Source of the DNA: Pleurotus ostreatus/Saccharomyces cerevisiae fusant | Lineage: Eukaryota; Opisthokonta | Direction of reading: 5' to 3' | Assembly (NCBI GenBank): GCA_024196135.1 | Contig: JAMQCK010000245.1 | Coordinates: forward strand, 1 to 34,194 | DNA: 34,194 nt | Notes under the pieces: generated by a model | Seen by the model: only the letters and a program-made list of their open reading frames with translations | What the model was told of the DNA's origin: nothing | The model's database searches: none | In this document: positions 1-10,482 of the stretch, in pieces | Layout of the letters: the number at the start of each line of letters is the position of its first letter | Numbering within the stretch: position 1 is the first letter of the stretch | Program-made: the position numbers and the translations under genes

Positions 1-192
1 CACCTGATGTGACGTCACATTGATGTGGGGAAACTTCCCCATCGGGACTTGGGATCATCATCCTCTCCTCCTGCTATCGCAAACCATGGCCCGGCCACAG
101 AAACATCAAGAGACACAAGCTCCTCATAAAATGTACGCACTGTCAAATCCTGCATTTTCTCACAGTACTATAGCATAGGCCTTCGTTCTCAA

Positions 193-264
193 TCCCCGCT
201 AGCTCAGTGGTAGAGCGTGTCACTAGTAATGACAAGGTCAGTCGTTCAAGTCGGCTGTGGGGAA
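193..264 (+). tRNA. tRNA-Thr (anticodon AGT), intronless
   Basis: The 72-nt cloverleaf folds cleanly. The acceptor stem is TCCCCGC/GTGGGGA with one G-U pair and discriminator A264. The D arm starts TAGCTCAGTGG (A box). The anticodon stem is TGTCA/TGACA around loop CTAGTAA, which gives anticodon AGT for Thr ACU/ACC codons after A34-to-inosine editing. The T arm is AGTCG/CGGCT around loop TTCAAGT (B box). There is no intron and no encoded CCA, as expected for a nuclear tRNA. A run of T follows within about 20 nt (tttttgc around 283), a plausible Pol III stop. The fold and internal promoter boxes are seen directly; expression is inferred. Confidence 0.93.
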
Positions 265-837
265 TATAGAGTAACAGGTGGTTTTTGCGTCCCTTTTTGC
301 GACCTCCTACTGCAGAAACTCCTACTGAGAAAGCAACAAAACGGTTGGTAGACGTCTTGGAATCTCACCAAGCGCGCTGCAGCTGTTATGCTTCGTCGCT
401 TGCTACGAAGGGCTTCCGCCTTGCTCAACTCCGGACCTAGCATGACGATATCTCCGCCGGTACCTTCTCGCGCTCGTCAGAGGAGCGAGTCTAGCGGCAA
501 ATCCAGCCACGGCGATCGTCAAGGTTGAACTTTCGGAGGACGATTACGAGATGCGACTTCGATGCGCGGCCGATTCCATCAAGCCCGACCCGCGCTGCTT
601 CCGTCCGTCGTTTCCCTCGAGGCGTGGCTCGCGCCCTCGCCTTACCATATGGCCTCCCAATTTACCTCACAGGTAGATCACAACTACGCTTCCTCCATGG
701 TCACTTCAGTTGGCTGGACGCACCGCCCGTCGACGTGACTTAAAGCCACGACGTGTTCGCGTCACGGATCACAGCTCCGAGTTGTTCTCAACGTCCAGCC
801 ATAGGCGCCGGGCGCAGGTGTACAGACCACTTCAATC
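265..837. other. Intergenic stretch between tRNA and gene A
   Basis: Only short overlapping frames occur here, with no convincing splice chain and no recognisable product. It presumably holds the Pol III terminator of the tRNA and the promoter and 5' leader of the + strand gene at 838. I see no clear TATA box. Confidence 0.4.
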
Positions 838-1798
838 ATGGAATTCCTGACGGCAGAGGAGAAGCGCATAGCTGTCGTAAGTCTTCCTTCATCTCACCTC
901 AACCCTCGAAGCTGAATGAAGCTGAACAAAACTACAGACCGTACTCCCTATTGTCTACCCCTTCAACTGCGTCTACGAAACAGTCTACAAGATATATCGG
1001 ACAGTGGAAAACCTTCTTGACCTGTTCGCGCCGCATCGCTACCCGTTAGGCAATAGCCCGCTAGCCGCCGAGCTCGAACACTTCGGTTTTCTCGTCGCAC
1101 GCTGCGTAAGGGAGATCCCGCCGCTGATCTCCAGCGTCCTCCGCATCTATGAATTCCTATCCGATACCATTGTGGACAACGCCGAGCCCATGCAATCGAG
1201 ACTGGACACACTGGAAGCGCTATACCTTGTCGCCGTCGAGCAATGGGACGCGGCGCTTATCCGGTCTGCTCAGACCGAAGAGGCGCTGGCGGATCTGAAG
1301 CAGCGCATCACGCATTCCCTCTCGTACCCGCGCACACTCCGAGGTCTGGCTGTTCACCTCCTCGGCCCCGACTGGTGCCACCGCGAGACCGCGCTGCGCG
1401 AGGCGCCCCTCGTGCTAGACGAGATGCAATGCTGGCTCCAACGCAACGACGAGGCCTTCCGTGATGTACGCTTTCATATCGATGACGGGCAGGAACGGTT
1501 CAACGCGCAAGCGCTGGAGCGCCTGCTGAGCACCACGATGAAGGTGCGGCAGCCGACGGCGCCTTTCTTGGCCAGGTACCTTTTGTATCTGAATGTGTGG
1601 CAAGTGAAGGTGGGACACGATGCGGACTTGCTGGAGGGCCTCATCAGGCGGGCTATCGAGAGCTCCATTGCGGGTGAGCGCTGGTTTGAACATAATGTCA
1701 AACGCTCGCTGAGCCCGCTACAGGGAAATATTGACTATGTGTGCTCGCGAGGGCTCATCGAGGGCTCGATATTATTTACGTGCGCTCTGTATACCTGA
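838..1798 (+). CDS. Family 1 paralogue A, helical protein of unknown function
   Basis: Two-exon model: 838-876 encodes MEFLTAEEKRIAV, the intron is 877-937 (61 nt, GTAAGT...CAG), and exon 2 is 938 onward. The ATG is chosen because paralogue B has the same 13-residue first exon (MEYMSDEEKHIAS) at the same splice phase. Without another intron the protein is 299 aa and ends at 1798. A good GTGAGC...CAG intron at 1674-1723 would instead end it at 1734 (261 aa), closer to B (256 aa), so I slightly prefer that. The protein is soluble and mostly helical. Its family core is LSYP, then HLLGPDWCHRETALREAP, then an RFNAQAL segment. Its partner B lies tail to tail on the other strand. No family name is known to me and the function is not inferable. 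Confidence 0.75.
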
Positions 1799-1993
1799 CC
1801 GGTATCCGAATGGATTTCGACTGTGATCCGCATCGGTGCTATCCACTTCGTACTTTTGTTCATTCTCTCTTCGCTAACTCGTAGATATATCCCAGCAACA
1901 AATTTGGAGACGCCCATTCGCAGAACAGACTACCTTCATAACGATCAGCCCTTGTGTAGACATACTAAAGCATGAACACGTACCCAGTTCAGC

Positions 1994-2811
1994 TCACCAC
2001 CTCTCGGGATGGCTTGCGGGGATTCGTAGGTATCCCGCCTCATGCTTCGCGAACGTCGCCCACTCGTCTAGGTAAGCGATGTAATTGATGATGAATCGCT
2101 TGACAGCCCGCCGCCTCTCAAAGGGCAGATCCAAAATCGCCTTCAACGCCTGCACGCTGAACCGTCTCCGCTCCTCTTCGACTATCGAGCGCAGCAGCCT
2201 CACAATGTCTCCATGCTCGACGATAAATCCTTCCATCTTGTCTAGCGCGACGGGCGCCTTCTGCAGCGCAATTTCCCTGTAACACCAATCCGCGCCGAGG
2301 AAGTAGCTGGCGAGAGCTCGGATGGGATATGTGTAGGGAAGGGTGGTGTGTATCTGCTCCCGGAGATTATCCAGCGCTTCTATAGCCTGACTAGACCTGA
2401 GGGCCAGGCTCTCGAGGGCTTCGACGACGGTGTCGTAGCGAGCCTTGACGTCGGCCAACTTCGTCTGAAGCGCGTCGAATCCAGGAGTGTCAGTGACGCT
2501 GTCAGGCAGTGAAATAAAGAGAGAATGAATGCTGTATAGAGCAATGGATGTCTCCATCACATAGCGCGCGACCAGGAGCCCGAATTGCGCCAGATTTGTC
2601 GCCAAGCTGGTATCTGGCTGATAGCAACGACGGCCAAATATGGCATAGAGATCCTCCATGGATCGACTTATGTCGTATATCAAGCTGTATGCGCGCTCCG
2701 CAGGGTGTACGACGGGGAAAAGAGTCTAAGGGTACGTTCATTAAGCGCCACCCTCGAGAAAGGGGAACATACCGATGCGATGTGTTTCTCTTCATCTGAC
2801 ATGTACTCCAT
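1994..2811 (-). CDS. Family 1 paralogue B, helical protein of unknown function
   Basis: Exon 1 is 2811-2773 (39 nt, MEYMSDEEKHIAS), the intron is 2772-2726 (47 nt, GTATGT...TTAG) and exon 2 is 2725-1994, giving 256 aa. It aligns with A end to end: the first exon has the same length, the second exon opens TLFPVVHP (TVLPIVYP in A), both share FGLLVARYV/FGFLVARCV, and the core reads YFLGADWCYREIALQKAP followed by RRFSVQAL. No signal peptide or membrane segment is evident. Its stop lies 195 bp from the longer stop of A, so the two genes converge. The pair probably arose by a local inverted duplication, because they are closer to each other than to C, D or E. Function unknown. Confidence 0.78.
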
Positions 2812-3139
2812 AGCGACCATAGCTTCGTGGGAGTACCGCCTGCACTCTCAGTACGCTTAATGGCGACTCGGATAGGACGGATGATGCTTGCCGGGGTCGA
2901 GCCAGCTAAGCGCCCGGAAGGCGCCCGCACAGCCAGTAGAATTGTGACATGCGTGACTGGACGCTAAATCTTTCTGAAATGAAGTGTGTTCAGAACACTC
3001 TGCCTTGAGAATAAGCCCATGACAAAGGATCTATGCTTCTTATGCGGCTTGGATGTTATCCTTCGGTCACTCGATTTCTGGTTGTGCTCCGACTTCAACT
3101 GCACATCATGTGATTGTGCGAACGCGGGACCTCTTTTTT
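2812..3139. other. Upstream region of gene B, no gene seen
   Basis: This should hold the promoter of B, which is transcribed leftward. Only short overlapping frames are visible, without matching splice sites. I see no clear TATA box. Confidence 0.35.
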
Positions 3140-3140
3140 T

Positions 3141-3160
3141 ATCACATCACATCACATCAC
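3141..3160 (+). repeat. (ATCAC)4 microsatellite
   Basis: Four perfect copies of ATCAC follow a T8 run at 3133-3140. Confidence 0.9.
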
Positions 3161-3239
3161 GGTTCCGAACTTCTTTACTTCCGTCATCACTCCGACCGCC
3201 GCTGGCGCTTCAACGAGACATCCTTGCGCAGAACGACTC

Positions 3240-4563
3240 TATACGGCGGTTAAAGGGCAGGGTCGACGCGCGCGTGGACTCCCCGCCTATAGCGCCACCG
3301 CATGCCGTGGGCTGCGCCTTCTCCGCCAAAGAACGCACTACACCTCTCACCGCGCGCACCACTCCCACAGACTCGCGTGCTACGACTGCAGCGCGCCTCG
3401 CCGCATCTACGGCGCGATCACTTCCTTCAGCTACGGGGAATTCTCTCGCTACTTTGTAGTCCCTGTCGCATCCAGCAGCGGCACGAAGACCTGCGCGGGC
3501 TGCCGCCGACCTCTACGCCGGCCTAGCCAACGACTCCTCGAGTGCTCGGGTGACTCCTTCAACGTCGAAGTCGGTGAGATGCTTCGCTACCTTTACATTC
3601 CGGAGAAAGATACTCATCCATACTCGCATACTCTCAGAGGAGGGTTTGATGAGCCGTATGACGTACGTATCTCGTCCTGGCTTCTCCTGCGGCAATCCGT
3701 TGACCATGACTACTTCCCTATGTGACAGAAACCTTCTGGACCGCGCACCCGCACCTCACGACCTCGCCTACCTTCGAGGCGGATGTATTGTCTGAAGCTA
3801 TCGATAGGGATCTTCCAGCTCCGCGTCAGTCCCAAAATCGCGAGCGCGTAGCCCGCTACTCTGAACAGGAGTACGCAGGACACCTCGCCCAGCAATCGCG
3901 GCGGGCGATTAGTCCGCGGGACAACCGGCACTGCACGGTGCGGATGCACGCCAACTGGGACCTGTAGGTGGACGACCTGGCGGTGCGAAGCTTGGTAGAG
4001 GAGTGGACGGGGTTGAAGAGTGCGAAGGTGTGCAGAGTATATTTATTGCCGATCTCGTAGACGCTCAGACCAATCCGCTTGGCTGGTCTCCTGCCTTGAG
4101 GAGGCCTACGTCCTACCTCAGAACGACCCGCTAACCCACACTCAGGTCTTCAACCTCGATACCTCCGCCGCCTACTCGACAAGGGTTAATCGGCGCCGGG
4201 GTGACCCTCCCAACCTCGTCGCGTTATCGTCTGAGACAGCCTGTCGCTCAAGGACCAGCTACTCATCTCCCCCGTCTGGACGCGGCGCTCGCGGCTCGTC
4301 GTCCTTCGGGAGCCGTCGACGTCGTTTACGGGCTTCTTTTCTTGCATCGTGCATTCCGTGGTTTCGCCTCGCGGATGTCATAAGTGACTCTTCGCAGATA
4401 TCGCTCCTTCCGCATCAGCCCCGTTGCCGCCATCGACGGGCCGCGGCTTATTCGCGACGTCCGTCTCGCCTTGGCGGACGGCGGTGATTCAGAGAGTGTG
4501 CTGGGGACCGGCGAGACGCGGGTATGCAGGCTGGGAGACGATGTAGAAATAGCGACAAAGTGA
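3240..4563 (+). pseudogene. Decayed or unrecognised coding-like region
   Basis: Several stretches read like GC-rich fungal protein but sit in different frames, broken by stops and not joined by convincing splice sites. About 3960-4030 reads in frame as VDDLAVRSLVEEWTGLKS just after a stop. A frame from 4241 to about 4387 contains RLVVLREPSTSFTGFF. The frame from 4384 to about 4563 starts LRRYRSFRISPVAAIDG and ends at TGA. One or more eroded genes on the + strand would explain this; an unrecognised multi-exon gene is the alternative. The region around 3440-3545 also encodes two cysteine pairs (CYDC, CAGC) that could have been a zinc site. No product can be named. Confidence 0.25.
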
Positions 4564-5302
4564 GGGCATGGTTCTCCACGATTAAGATATTCATCTCCTT
4601 CCTCCCGTTCTACGCCCGGCTCCATTCGCTTCTCGGCTCCGCTTTCCTTCTGAGTCGCGTAATCTCCCTTTCTTATTTCCAATTTCGCTCCGCTGTCTCG
4701 CCTCGCCACGTCCAGGCTCCACCCTCCCCGTTTCTTCGCTAACTTGCCCACTCCAGCTCCTTTTACCTTTTCATATCCTCGCAGCCGATTAGCCACCGAC
4801 AAACAGGCTGGGAGCCTCATGCTACCTCTCGAAGAATCGTCTTGTTGCAAATTTTGTCAAAGGGGTGCGCATGGTCGGCAAGCGTGCCGTCTGCGCGCCG
4901 ATCTCGGATGTCGATCAGAGAGACGGGGTTCGCGACGGGTCAGGACTGTCATATCATCAAAAGAGACCCTTTGTAAGTGATATGCATGGATTTGACCTCG
5001 ACGAGCGGCATAGCATACAGAGAACGTACTGTAGAACGGATCGATGTCCCTAAGCTGCAAAGTCCGCGCAAGTTTCTTTCAAGACGTCGGATTGGTACGC
5101 ATGCCGAGTCCTATTGGAAAACGATGAGGGAGGGCAAATGGAGACTGCGAAAGACATTAGATGCATGAGGCTTGCTTCTTGGGGAGAGCGTACCTGTTGA
5201 CGAGGTACATTTTCATGGCCACCCTGATCAGACGTTCGGGGGCAGTCCTTCTGTCTGAATGCGTGCTTGTACGAATATTCATTCTTTATTCAATTGGGAA
5301 AC
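4564..5302. other. Region downstream of gene C, no firm gene
   Basis: On the - strand, exon-like pieces continue past the preferred stop of C. A GTAAGT overlaps the ATG TAA of C near 5303-5307, and a frame near 5180-5250 (RLIRVAMKMYLVN) could be spliced in. This would extend C by about 30 residues but has no support from paralogues D and E. Nothing else is recognised. Confidence 0.3.
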
Positions 5303-6246
5303 TTACATGCGCACCTTCGATTTGGGTGACAGGCCTTCACGGCGGCGCGGCGCCTCAGGACCTGTATTCTCATGAGAGGTATGTCCATCATTACTCGATT
5401 TCTGGTAGTACTGTGCAGTGCGTCAGCGTAAATCATCTGGAGCACGCGCCAGTACCGTACAGGTATGATTGGTACGCCAAGGCGCCGAATATATTGCGAG
5501 GTCTCTCGCGCGCTGCGCGCATGCGAGTAGAACTCCCAGGCAGCCTGCTTCGCAAGAGAGCCGACCTGCATCCGCAGACTCTTCGGATGCTCGCGGAGTC
5601 CGACGAGCGTGGAGACGGAGAAGCGCTGGCGCGAGGTTTTTGCCGAGTCCTTCATGAGGACCGCCAAGTCCATGACGGATTGGATATCGCCGCAGATGCC
5701 GTCGATGACAGGGGGAACCTTTGTGAGCACCGCATGACGAGGACTGTGACTTGAGCTGAAGAGGCGAATGGCGAAGTAATGGATAATGGGCGGATAGGAA
5801 ATCGTGCTCATCAGGTGTCGCTGAAAGGCTCGCAAGCTGTCCAGTCTCCGATGGCCTTCGTCCGAGACACTGTCAACAGCGCGAAGCAAGGTATCATACG
5901 CCTCTGCGATAGCGGGAAGCATCTCTTGGGTACCGCTATCAGCGATGATAAATTGTCGTATTAGATCTAGAATTCCATAGAGAGAGGAGAGAATGTTGGC
6001 GACGAGAGCAGCATAAGTGCAGAGGCCGAGTACTTCGTTCTGAGCGCGGTCGCTCAGAAGATGTCGGGGGTGAGCAGCGGCGAGAGGGTGCACGAAGTTG
6101 TTACACGCCATGTCCAGGTGGCTGACGTGCCCGTACATGTCTTTACCGACTCCAAGCGTCGGGACGAAATTCTAGAAGAGAGTCAGTCACTGCCAGTGGG
6201 TCGAAGATCAGGCGCGCACCTCGAATTCCAGTGTTTCACTCGACAT
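5303..6246 (-). CDS. Family 1 paralogue C, helical protein of unknown function
   Basis: Three exons: 6246-6220 (MSSETLEFE, 27 nt), 6171-5461 and 5410-5303. The introns are 6219-6172 (48 nt, GTGCGC, branch CTGAC, TAG) and 5460-5411 (50 nt, GTACGG, branch CTGAC, CAG). The sum is 846 nt, or 281 aa. It matches D and E in HLDMACNNFV, in RQRFSVSTL and above all in KQAAWEFYSHARSARET near the C-terminus. The central motif keeps ISYPPIIHYFA but the usual LLGxxW is replaced by LFSSSHSPRH, so this copy has lost the conserved G and W. A charged tail of about 36 residues comes from the last exon. TATATA sits directly before the ATG. All helical, no signal peptide; function unknown. Confidence 0.78.
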
Positions 6247-7395
6247 TATATATGCGATGGGTGGTACCGGAATGCACCTCTCGTCGAGCAGCAAAGGGTT
6301 ATAAAGCTGCTAAGCTGTGCTTTGCGCGACGGGACGCATGATCAGATCGAACGCTTTCGTGCTGACCCTAGGTCTCATTGGGGCCAATTCATTGCCGCAG
6401 TGCGCGGGGTCTGTTGCAGGTGTGGAGCCAGGAAGATTCCGACTGAGTTAAGCGGCACACCTCTCAATAGCTATATCGGCATGTTGGACACGTACAATTG
6501 AGTCACAGCGCCTGTGAGGTAACGGGCGAGGCGTTCATCTCCGAGTCGGTCATGCCCGAGAGGCATACAACAGCGCGTTCGCGCCTCAAGGACAGGGCTT
6601 CGAAGGTCTTCACTGCTTCGTGGTCGGAAGTAGTACGTATCTATGCTGCGGGTACCACGCAGCATTCACGTGGCGCCCATGAGTCGTCAGTTATCTATAC
6701 TGTATCTCATCAGCTGTAGTATATCGGCCCGATTAGCTTGACGGCGATGTCCTCGTGCTTTCCATTGTATCCATCCTTCAGAGTACGGGACCGTTTGGCA
6801 CGTACGCATGTTCCTCACTGGTTGGTCTCAGTGCCACCAGGTTGGTACTTACAGAGCGCTACTAGTAGTAATCCTAGGCTATGCCTGCATCGATTTGGGC
6901 AGTGCCTCGAAGGAACAGCATGGGGCATGGCGTATCATTAATCACGAGGAGTACTAAAGGAAACCCATGACCAATCCTCACGTACTCGTAGAGTCGAGGA
7001 AGGGGATTCATCGACCTCCTCCGAGCTCGCTTGGCCAGCCCAAGCAAATATTCATCTATCCATCATCTCAGCGTCATGCGCAAAGGGTGATCTTGAATTT
7101 CGTTCTCGATACCGCTTTCGTTGACCTAATATGTCAGCACGAGTCAAGTCGGACGATGATGATAACAGTAATAAGACAATGCAGCCATCGTCGCGGGCTG
7201 CCCTTAGGTATCGGGCAACGCGTAAGTCATATGGCTGGTGATGCGCCATAGATTAGGCATTCTGTACGGGCTGCATACACCGAAGGCATCTACATAATTA
7301 GGTTCCAGAAAATCATGAAAGAGTGCGACGAAGCAATCGATACATACGGGGGCGAGGGACTAACAACAACCATATTGGTTTAACTCTCATCCGTA
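6247..7395. other. Intergenic region between genes C and H
   Basis: More than 1.1 kb with only short frames (the longest about 94 codons) on both strands, none with a plausible splice partner or similarity to the neighbouring families. The right part (7250-7395) is the 3' flank of H. I see no gene here. Confidence 0.4.
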
Positions 7396-9468
7396 TCAGA
7401 CTCTGTTGGCACCCTCGGGCGCATGCGCTGGCCGGCTGGAAGGACGCCACAGCCAGCCGATACCCTGTCGCATCCATCGGACCATCTGCGAAGACGTGAG
7501 AATGTGAATGGATCTGAGAAACTCAAGATTTACCGTCACCACCCCCGCCGGCACCTGCTCCTCGTCGCCCTCAATCATGGGTGCGAAATGATGTCGTACT
7601 GAGCAATACGCAATTTGAATGCCGTTATGCGGTTTGGAATCGAACTGGGAGAAAACGAAGTCAGTCTTCTCGTACTTCGTAGTCAAGGAATTGCTACGGA
7701 CGTGACGATCGAAGCACAGGACCATCCGTCGGATCCGGGCCTCGTCCTCGGCGTGTAGCTCCCTGAAGCCTTGACGAACGTCTATGTCGATCTGCAAGAC
7801 CGCTCGCAGCTCCTCGTACGACAGCAGGAGAGGGATGACTCTATCGCAGAGCTTCCGCACTCGCGCCATCGCCTCCACCTCTACGTTGTGCATGCTGCGA
7901 GGATCTACAAGCGCTGTCTGAGCGTCGGGAGCAATATATTTGGTAGCGGCGCACCGTTACGCTTCTGATCCAGCGAATTTTTGACACCGTCCATCACGAG
8001 CCCTGCACATAACAAAGCGGTAGCAGCTGCCGCTCCGACGGCCGGACCTTGAGCGAAACCAAGCAGGGAAGAGGATGAGACCGCTGAGAGGACATAGATC
8101 TTCTGGAAGTAGGTTCTGAGATACCAGGCTGGCGCGTCGAATATATTCGGCTTATTGCTACACTCCTGAAGGTTCGTCCTTCAGCCGCAAGGTCATGTTG
8201 GGAAGAATCAGCGACGTACTGCGTGAAGATCTTTCCAAAGCATCAGGGCATCGATTGTAGCACTTCGAAGCCGCTCGCTGCAGTCTTCAAAGCGATAAAC
8301 TTCAAGCGAAGAGACGCGTGAGCTCGACTTCCATGATACAGGAACACGCGCACAATTTAGGCTCATATCTGCTTTGAAAAGATCCTCGGGCTCCGGCAGC
8401 TTGATGATGGCGTCGATGTCTGAGTTGGATAGTTATGGAGATGCAGAATATGGATTCAAGCGACTAACTTGTTCGCAGTGCGGGGTCGCCGCTGCGGGGG
8501 AGGGGAGCCATGGCAGTTTCCGCATGGGATGAGTCTGAAGGATACTTCAGAAAAGCGCCCGAATCGAAGTTCCACGTTGACGTACCTTGTGCGAGTGCGG
8601 GATCATGGTCCGGGTCTGAACGACCGTCGCTGGTGGACTCGTCTGCAATGTACCACGCGTGGATCAACAAGGGGAACAAGCGCTGGAGTCGAGCTTCGCA
8701 CCTGCGCGCGTGTCCTCGTGCCCCTCTGCTTGCAGCGCCGGAGAAAGCGGACTGCGAAATACTTCAAAAAGACAAATCTTCGCGTCCATTACATCGTTCA
8801 ACCCGTCGAATGCCCTTTTGAGGATCTCGCCCTTGCTCCGGTCAGCGATGAATCTGCAACAAGGATGAGAAGACATGGTGGTCAAACAAAGCATGGGACA
8901 CGCACGATACGGGCTCGGCACTGTCTGCGACAACTTCACTAAGATCCCTGATTGATTTTGCCACGTCAGCGCTGAGGTTGTGGTCCCCCCCGACAGGATA
9001 CGAAGGATCGTAGAGCTGCGCGCGGATCACCCCAAGCTGCTTGGCGTACTCCTGCTGCCCGCCACGTTCTGCGAGATACCGAGAATAAAATCCGCAACTT
9101 TGGACGATGACTAGCGGTTCGGCTTCGCGCGTTGACGACGTCGACAGAGCGGATTCGGACGAGGGAGGCGCGTCAATCGACGACACGTCGACCGACGAGC
9201 GCAAAGGTGGATGGACATGGTCGGGCTGAGCTTCGGGCGTAGAAATCACCTCCAGGTCTTCGGTACGAAGTGGCGGTCCCTGCACTTCCACAGTCGACGG
9301 GGATGGTATGGCTGACATCGCGTTGGATGATCCTGGGCTCGGCCCAGAGTCGGACGTGACTGGCTCGCGGTCGGTGGAAGGGGAAGAGTTCTCCGTGGCG
9401 TCTGACACGGGAGAAGACATCGACTGAGGAGCCCGTCGCCCGGTTAACAGCCCGAGAATGGCAAACAT
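7396..9468 (-). CDS. Family 2 protein H: disordered N-terminus, hydrophobic pair, YExLR helix
   Basis: Eight-exon model: 9468-8906, 8853-8702, 8642-8586, 8534-8469, 8419-8220, 8165-7955, 7904-7534 and 7485-7396. Introns are 48-59 nt and nearly all have GTRNGY donors. The total of 1710 nt gives 569 aa. The last intron (7533-7486, GTAAAT, 48 nt) is in frame and could be retained (585 aa). Residues 1-120 are rich in S, T and P. A helical block follows (DVAKSIRDLSEVVADS). Two hydrophobic segments lie at about 369-385 and 388-406 (SAVSSSSLLGFAQ, AVGAAAATALLCAGLV). After them comes the family helix LLLSYEELRAVLQIDIDVRQ. The C-terminus ends in a W-rich stretch. J and G share this order. A membrane-associated protein is inferred; the function is unknown. 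The start is uncertain because earlier in-frame codons exist. Confidence 0.68.
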
Positions 9469-10482
9469 GGCTCGGGAAAAGCGTTCCCAATGAACGCTAC
9501 GAGAAGTGTCAGGCGGATACCTCGTCGTGGGGAAAAACCTGCTCACCAGGAAGAAGCGAGTAGACAGAGTCAAGCGACGAGAACAAATAGAGAAAGGACA
9601 TGTATATAAATTTACCGCGTAGCGCGGCTGCCAGGAGGTAACCATGAAGCCATCGCGCGGCCAGAAGAGGCGCTGCGCGAGCGCCTTCCGCCGCCCAGCG
9701 GGCGGATGCCATGAGCGTGGCACGAGAGTGCGATACCTCCCAAGAGCAGCATCACATCCATTCATTTCTCTTCCATGAAGTAATGACGGGCGGCGGAGCC
9801 GTCGCCTTTAAGTCGGACCTACTGTGCGGAGCAGTACGAATGTTTTTCAATATTACTCCCTCCGCCGACTGTCGAGACCGCGCCAACATACAAGATGACC
9901 ATTCCGCCGAGACGCGTAGCGCATGAGCTCTCTGAGATGGTATAGTACCATCTTTCCAGAGCTGCTCTGGGGCGTACGCTCCACACATCCCTCGTGAACG
10001 AGTGCGCGTCGGAGCCATACTAGGGCGGCTGTAGAAGGCCGAATCTGAAAGGAGTGCCTATTGAACCCCGTTCTGAACTGAGGTTTCGGCGAAGCTGTAA
10101 CCGGCCGATACCGAGAGGCAGGAGATGGTGACGATGGAGGGAGAGGAAGAAGAGCGTCGGAAGTGCGGAAGCCGGTCCGGCTCCCCGAGGTAGGAGATTT
10201 GTCGACGCTGTTCTTCCGGGTAGAATGAGACTCCAGGCGGGTCGGGGACTCCGTTGGCATTGATATCATAGACAATCGGTTCATAGTGCGATGAATAAAG
10301 TAAAGTAGAGAGGAAGGCCAAAGTCCACGACATAATAGGGATATTTAGTAGCAGATAGCGAAGGCTCGAAGCAACATGATGGCAGTGTACATGGACGGCA
10401 CGGACCGAACATGAGCAGAGAATAGACTGCTGCCTGAAAGAGGGGTCCAACAAATCATTCAGGTCCACCACCTGCGCCGCCA
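9469..10482. other. Spacer between genes F and H with overlapping S/P-rich frames
   Basis: Two overlapping - strand open frames (10284-9853 and 10483-10058) are rich in S, P and R, but I could not join either to H or F with good splice sites. One ATG overlaps the stop of F as TAATG, which is probably chance in a eukaryote. It may contain an unrecognised 5' exon of H or the remains of another family member. Confidence 0.3.
9843..9859 (+). repeat. Short dispersed element, copy 1
   Basis: TTTTTCAATATTACTCC matches 16 of 17 bases at 17271-17287 on the same strand, each preceded within about 10 nt by GAGCAG. This could be the edge of a decayed mobile element or chance. Confidence 0.35.

Noticed and set aside
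2502..2930. 142-codon open frame on the - strand over the start of gene B
   Set aside because: It lies out of frame over the exon 1, intron and exon 2 model of B, which is confirmed by homology to A.
4326..4850. 174-codon open frame on the - strand
   Set aside because: Low-complexity charged sequence overlapping better + strand coding-like frames; no relative and no splice context.
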